Assembly: GCF_001668615.1 (NCBI RefSeq)
Contig: NZ_LZMC01000003.1
Location: forward strand, 1-54,104
Direction: 5' to 3'
DNA: 54,104 nt
Source of the DNA: Mycobacterium sp. 1274761.0
GTDB lineage: Bacteria > Actinomycetota > Actinomycetes > Mycobacteriales > Mycobacteriaceae
Part shown: piece by piece, positions 51,404 to 54,104 of the stretch
How positions within the stretch are numbered: the first letter of the stretch is position 1
Layout of the letters: every line of letters starts with the position of its first letter
The notes under the pieces: model-generated
Told to the model about the DNA's origin: nothing
What the model saw: the letters and a program-made list of their open reading frames with translations, nothing else
Databases searched by the model: none
Made by a program: the position numbers and the translations under genes

Positions 51404-52557
51404 AAAGCCGGGCGGCGGTCCTGCACGACATGGGTCAGCAGTGGTCGGTCGAAGAATTCGAGCTTGACCCGCCGCGCGCCGGCGAGGTGCTGATCGAGAT
51501 GGCCGCCGCGGGGCTGTGCCACTCCGATGAGCACATCCGCAACGGTGACATGTCGGCGCCGAACGAGGTGATGGAGTCGTTCGGGCTGCCCTCGATGTTC
51601 CCGATGATCGGAGGGCACGAGGGGTCGGGGGTGGTGCTCGAAGTGGGCAAGGGGGTGACCGATTTTGCGCCGGGCGATCACGTCGTGACGTCCTTCGTCG
51701 CAGTGTGCGGTCAGTGCCGGTGGTGCAACTCCGGTATGGAATACATCTGCGACATGGGCGCGCAGGTGATGGTTCCCGGGATGCCGACCGACGGCACGTT
51801 CCGCCACCACACCGCCGACGGCCGCAACCTCGGTCATCTGTCGAAGGTCGGAGCGTTCTCGAAACACACTGTGGTGTCCACCGATTCGATAGTCAAGATC
51901 GATCGGCATCTGCCGTTGCTGCCGATGGCGTTGTTGTCGTGCGGGATTCCCACCGGCTACGGCTCGGCGGAGAACCGCGCCAAGGTGAGGACAGGTGACA
52001 CCGTCGTCGTGATCGGTGTGGGTGGCATTGGCACCGGAGCGGTCCAGGGTGCCCGCATCAACGGTGCGGCGCAGATCGTCGCGGTGGATCCGGTGGAATT
52101 CAAGCGGAAATCGGTTCTGGGATTCGGTGCCACGCATAGTGTTTCGACGGTCGACGAGGCCGCCGATCTGTTACGTGATCTGACGCACGGTGTGATGGCG
52201 GACAGCGTCATCGTGTCACCGTCACTCATCACGCGAGACGATGTGCAGGCGGCCCTGAGCCTGACCCGCAAGGGTGGAACGTGTGTGCTGACGGGCATGA
52301 CCGCCACCACGACCAATTCCATCGCGATCAACCTGCAGGAGTTCATCCTGTGGAACAAGAGCCTGGTGGGCACGGTGCTGGGATCGTGCAACCCGCGGGT
52401 CGATGTGGCGCGCTTCGCCCGGCTGTACGAGGCGGGCCTGCTTCAGCTCGACGAGATGATCACCCGGCGTTACCGGCTCGACGACATCAACGAGGGCTAT
52501 CGCGATCAGCTTGGCGGTGAGATCGTGCGCGGGGTCATCGACTTCTCGCTGGACTAG
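51400..52557 (+). CDS. NDMA-dependent alcohol dehydrogenase, Rxyl_3153-like
   Basis: This 385-aa zinc alcohol dehydrogenase starts at ATG 51400, overlapping the P450 stop. The catalytic zinc ligands lie in GLCHSDEH (Cys40) and GGHEGSG (His73), and the structural zinc Cys are at 103, 106, 109 and 117. The Rossmann motif is VVIGVGGIGTGAVQGA. The wording CHSDEHIRNGDM, CDMGAQ and VAVDPVEFKRK is typical of the NDMA-dependent family that keeps NAD bound and uses mycofactocin as electron acceptor. It would oxidise the alcohol produced by the P450. No mycofactocin genes lie in the window. Confidence 0.9.
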   Translation: MKSRAAVLHDMGQQWSVEEFELDPPRAGEVLIEMAAAGLCHSDEHIRNGDMSAPNEVMESFGLPSMFPMIGGHEGSGVVLEVGKGVTDFAPGDHVVTSFVAVCGQCRWCNSGMEYICDMGAQVMVPGMPTDGTFRHHTADGRNLGHLSKVGAFSKHTVVSTDSIVKIDRHLPLLPMALLSCGIPTGYGSAENRAKVRTGDTVVVIGVGGIGTGAVQGARINGAAQIVAVDPVEFKRKSVLGFGATHSVSTVDEAADLLRDLTHGVMADSVIVSPSLITRDDVQAALSLTRKGGTCVLTGMTATTTNSIAINLQEFILWNKSLVGTVLGSCNPRVDVARFARLYEAGLLQLDEMITRRYRLDDINEGYRDQLGGEIVRGVIDFSLD

Positions 52558-52587
52558 CCCCGCCCATGTGTTGGTTGGGTGAAGGGG

Positions 52588-54009
52588 TTAGAGGATGCGG
52601 GAGGAGCGGTCCTGCCAGTAGCGGTCGCGAATGCGCCGCTTGTAGAGCTTGCCGTTGGGGTCGCGAGGCAGCTCGGCGTCGAACTCGATCGACCGCGGGC
52701 ATTTGTATGACGCGAGGTGTGCGCGGCAGTACTCGATGAGTTCGGTCTCCAGCTCTGGGCCGCCCTCGATCCCCGCGACGGGCTGCACCACCGCCTTTAC
52801 CTCCTCGCCGTACTCGGCGTTCGGTACGCCGAACACCGCCGCGTCCACGAGCTTGGGATGCATGACAAGCACGTTCTCGGCCTCCTGCGGATAGATGTTC
52901 ACCCCTCCCGAGACGATCATGAATGTGGAGCGGTCGGTGAGATACAGGTAGCCGTCCTCGTCGACGTAGCCCATGTCGCCCAGCGAGCGCCACCCGCGAT
53001 CGTTGGACACCGATGCCGTCTTCGCGGGATCTTTGAAGTACTCGAACTCCGGGCCGCCCTCGAAGTACAAGACCCCCGCCTCACCGGCGGGAAGCTCTCT
53101 GCCGTCGTCACCAACGACATGGACCGGGTGCAGCGGCTTGCCGACCGATCCCGGGTGGGAAAGCCATTCCTCAGGACCGATGAGAGTTCCCGCGAATCCC
53201 TCTGTGCCCCCGTAATACTCGTAGATGATCGGGCCGAACCACTCCAGCATCCGATGCTTGACGTCGACGGGGCACGGCGCCGCGGCGTGGATCACGCACT
53301 GCAGGCTGGAGATGTCGTACTTTTCCCGCACCTGCTGCGGCAGCTTGAGCATCCGCACGAACATGGTGGGCACGAACTGGGCGTGCGTTACGCGGTGTTT
53401 CTCGATTAGGCGCAGCGAGGTCTCGGCATCGAACTTCGGCATCAGGATCGACGCGGCGCCGATACGGTGCACCGCCATCGTGTAGTTGATGCCCGCCGCG
53501 TGGTACAGCGGTGCGGGCGAGAGGTACACACTGGCCGACGTCATCCGGTAACGCTCGCCCAACGAGTACTCCAGCACCTTCTGCGCCCAGGACCCCTGAC
53601 CGTCCTCGGGCAACGGCCGGCGCACCGCCTTGGGCCGCCCGGTGGTGCCCGACGAGTACAGCATCTCAGAGCCGTCCGAAAGGGGCGGCGCCTCACCCGC
53701 TTCGGCCAAAGCTTGTTCATAGGGTCGCCACCACGGTAGCGACCCGCCGACACCGAGGTGCAAGAAGACCTTGTCGTTGACCGCAAGGACGCGATCTCCA
53801 AGTTCGGCCATCGAGGCGTCGATGAACACGGCCTTGGCGTCGCAGTCGTCGACGACGTATGCCACCTCGTCAGCGGTGAAATGGGTATTGATCGCGCTGT
53901 AGTACAGACCGGAAAGCTGGCAGCCCCAGGTGATTTCGAAGAACTCGGGCCGATTCGGCAGGATCAGCGCGACGCCATCGCCGCGGCGCAACCCTGACTC
54001 ATGTAACAC
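52588..54009 (-). CDS. Acyl-CoA synthetase, N-terminus disrupted at window edge
   Basis: This ligase (473 visible residues from GTG 54009) has P-loop YSSGTTGRPKAVRRPL, EYYGGTEG, RGWRSLGDMGYVDEDGY, the hinge TDRSTFMIVSGGVNIYPQE and the catalytic Lys in LPRDPNGKLYKR. It lacks about 40 residues at the front. The in-frame sequence stays open about 9 codons further upstream to a stop. The missing segment appears on the opposite strand at 54040-54104. The ligase body looks intact, but the gene is probably broken by inversion or by an assembly fault. Confidence 0.85.
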   Translation of the reverse strand: MLHESGLRRGDGVALILPNRPEFFEITWGCQLSGLYYSAINTHFTADEVAYVVDDCDAKAVFIDASMAELGDRVLAVNDKVFLHLGVGGSLPWWRPYEQALAEAGEAPPLSDGSEMLYSSGTTGRPKAVRRPLPEDGQGSWAQKVLEYSLGERYRMTSASVYLSPAPLYHAAGINYTMAVHRIGAASILMPKFDAETSLRLIEKHRVTHAQFVPTMFVRMLKLPQQVREKYDISSLQCVIHAAAPCPVDVKHRMLEWFGPIIYEYYGGTEGFAGTLIGPEEWLSHPGSVGKPLHPVHVVGDDGRELPAGEAGVLYFEGGPEFEYFKDPAKTASVSNDRGWRSLGDMGYVDEDGYLYLTDRSTFMIVSGGVNIYPQEAENVLVMHPKLVDAAVFGVPNAEYGEEVKAVVQPVAGIEGGPELETELIEYCRAHLASYKCPRSIEFDAELPRDPNGKLYKRRIRDRYWQDRSSRIL

Positions 54010-54039
54010 GGCCGCGACACGTTGGCTGCGCTCCCGACT

Positions 54040-54104
54040 CGCCCGCAGTGATCGTCACCGAGGGGAGGACGATCACCTACGGCGAGCTGTTCGAGTGGAG
54101 AAAG
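54040..54104 (+). pseudogene. Inverted N-terminal fragment of an acyl-CoA synthetase
   Basis: The plus strand reads DSPAVIVTEG, RTITYGELFEW and RK up to the edge. This is the standard FadD N-terminal pattern (xAVxxxGxxxTYxEL). It lies head to head with the minus-strand ligase, which lacks exactly this part and whose body resumes at RSQRVAAVLHESG. An in-place inversion of this block explains both. A separate second ligase gene entering the window is the alternative. Confidence 0.55.

Overview
The window is high-GC DNA that reads as a mycobacterium, most likely a fast-growing Mycolicibacterium-type species. The evidence is the density of FadD/FadE-type genes, F420/flavin luciferase-like oxidoreductases, four cytochromes P450, KstD-like flavoproteins, an NDMA-dependent alcohol dehydrogenase of the mycofactocin-associated type, and tight ATGA-overlapped operons. 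No rRNA, tRNA, insertion sequence, phage gene or CRISPR array was seen. The genus assignment is inference from gene content. The whole window is a catabolic accessory region with almost no intergenic space; no gene-free stretch exceeds 300 bases.

Region A (1-28.3 kb) looks like one catabolic regulon. A minus-strand operon (8040 down to 1) carries mhpC-, mhpA- and mhpB-like genes, a KstD-like flavoprotein, a luciferase-like oxidoreductase, a 3-alpha-HSD-like SDR and a cyclase-family gene cut by the window edge. Divergent from it are an IclR regulator and a second KstD-like flavoprotein. Then come thiolase, MeaB-type GTPase and P450 (minus) with two SDRs (plus); acyl-CoA ligase, two acyl-CoA dehydrogenases and a crotonase (minus) with a [2Fe-2S] ferredoxin (plus); and a two-subunit B12-dependent acyl-CoA mutase, luciferase-like oxidoreductase and CoA transferase (minus) with SDR, ligase, a small conserved protein and an MFS carrier (plus). 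Three of the four divergent promoters carry a GAGAAT...ATTCTC palindrome, and the fourth carries two GAGAAT half sites. I infer a cyclic or branched carboxylic acid substrate: P450 and SDR make a ring ketone, KstD-like desaturases aromatise it, Mhp enzymes open the phenolic ring, and beta-oxidation plus mutase handle the aliphatic part.

Region B (28.4-35.6 kb, all minus strand) is the most unusual part: a P450, a 143-aa membrane protein, a 235-aa polytopic membrane protein with a close paralogue about 4 kb away, a MoxR/NorQ/CbbQ-type AAA+ ATPase, a NorD/CbbO-like VWA protein, two unannotated single-helix microproteins (42 and 34 aa) and two paralogous TetR regulators. Three TGAC-N4-GTCA palindromes sit in front of its transcription units. 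I do not recognise the polytopic protein. The architecture suggests a membrane metalloenzyme matured by the AAA+/VWA pair.

Region C (35.7-54.1 kb) holds two Rieske oxygenases, a Rieske ferredoxin, two P450s, three ligase/CoA-transferase genes, a MaoC-like pair, an NTF2-like protein, a lipocalin/CrtC-like protein, two amidohydrolases, a GntR regulator, an SDR and an NDMA-type alcohol dehydrogenase. Two divergent Rieske/P450 promoters (42.2 and 50.1 kb) share a nearly identical element of about 28 bases. The right edge holds an acyl-CoA ligase whose N-terminal segment appears to be inverted.
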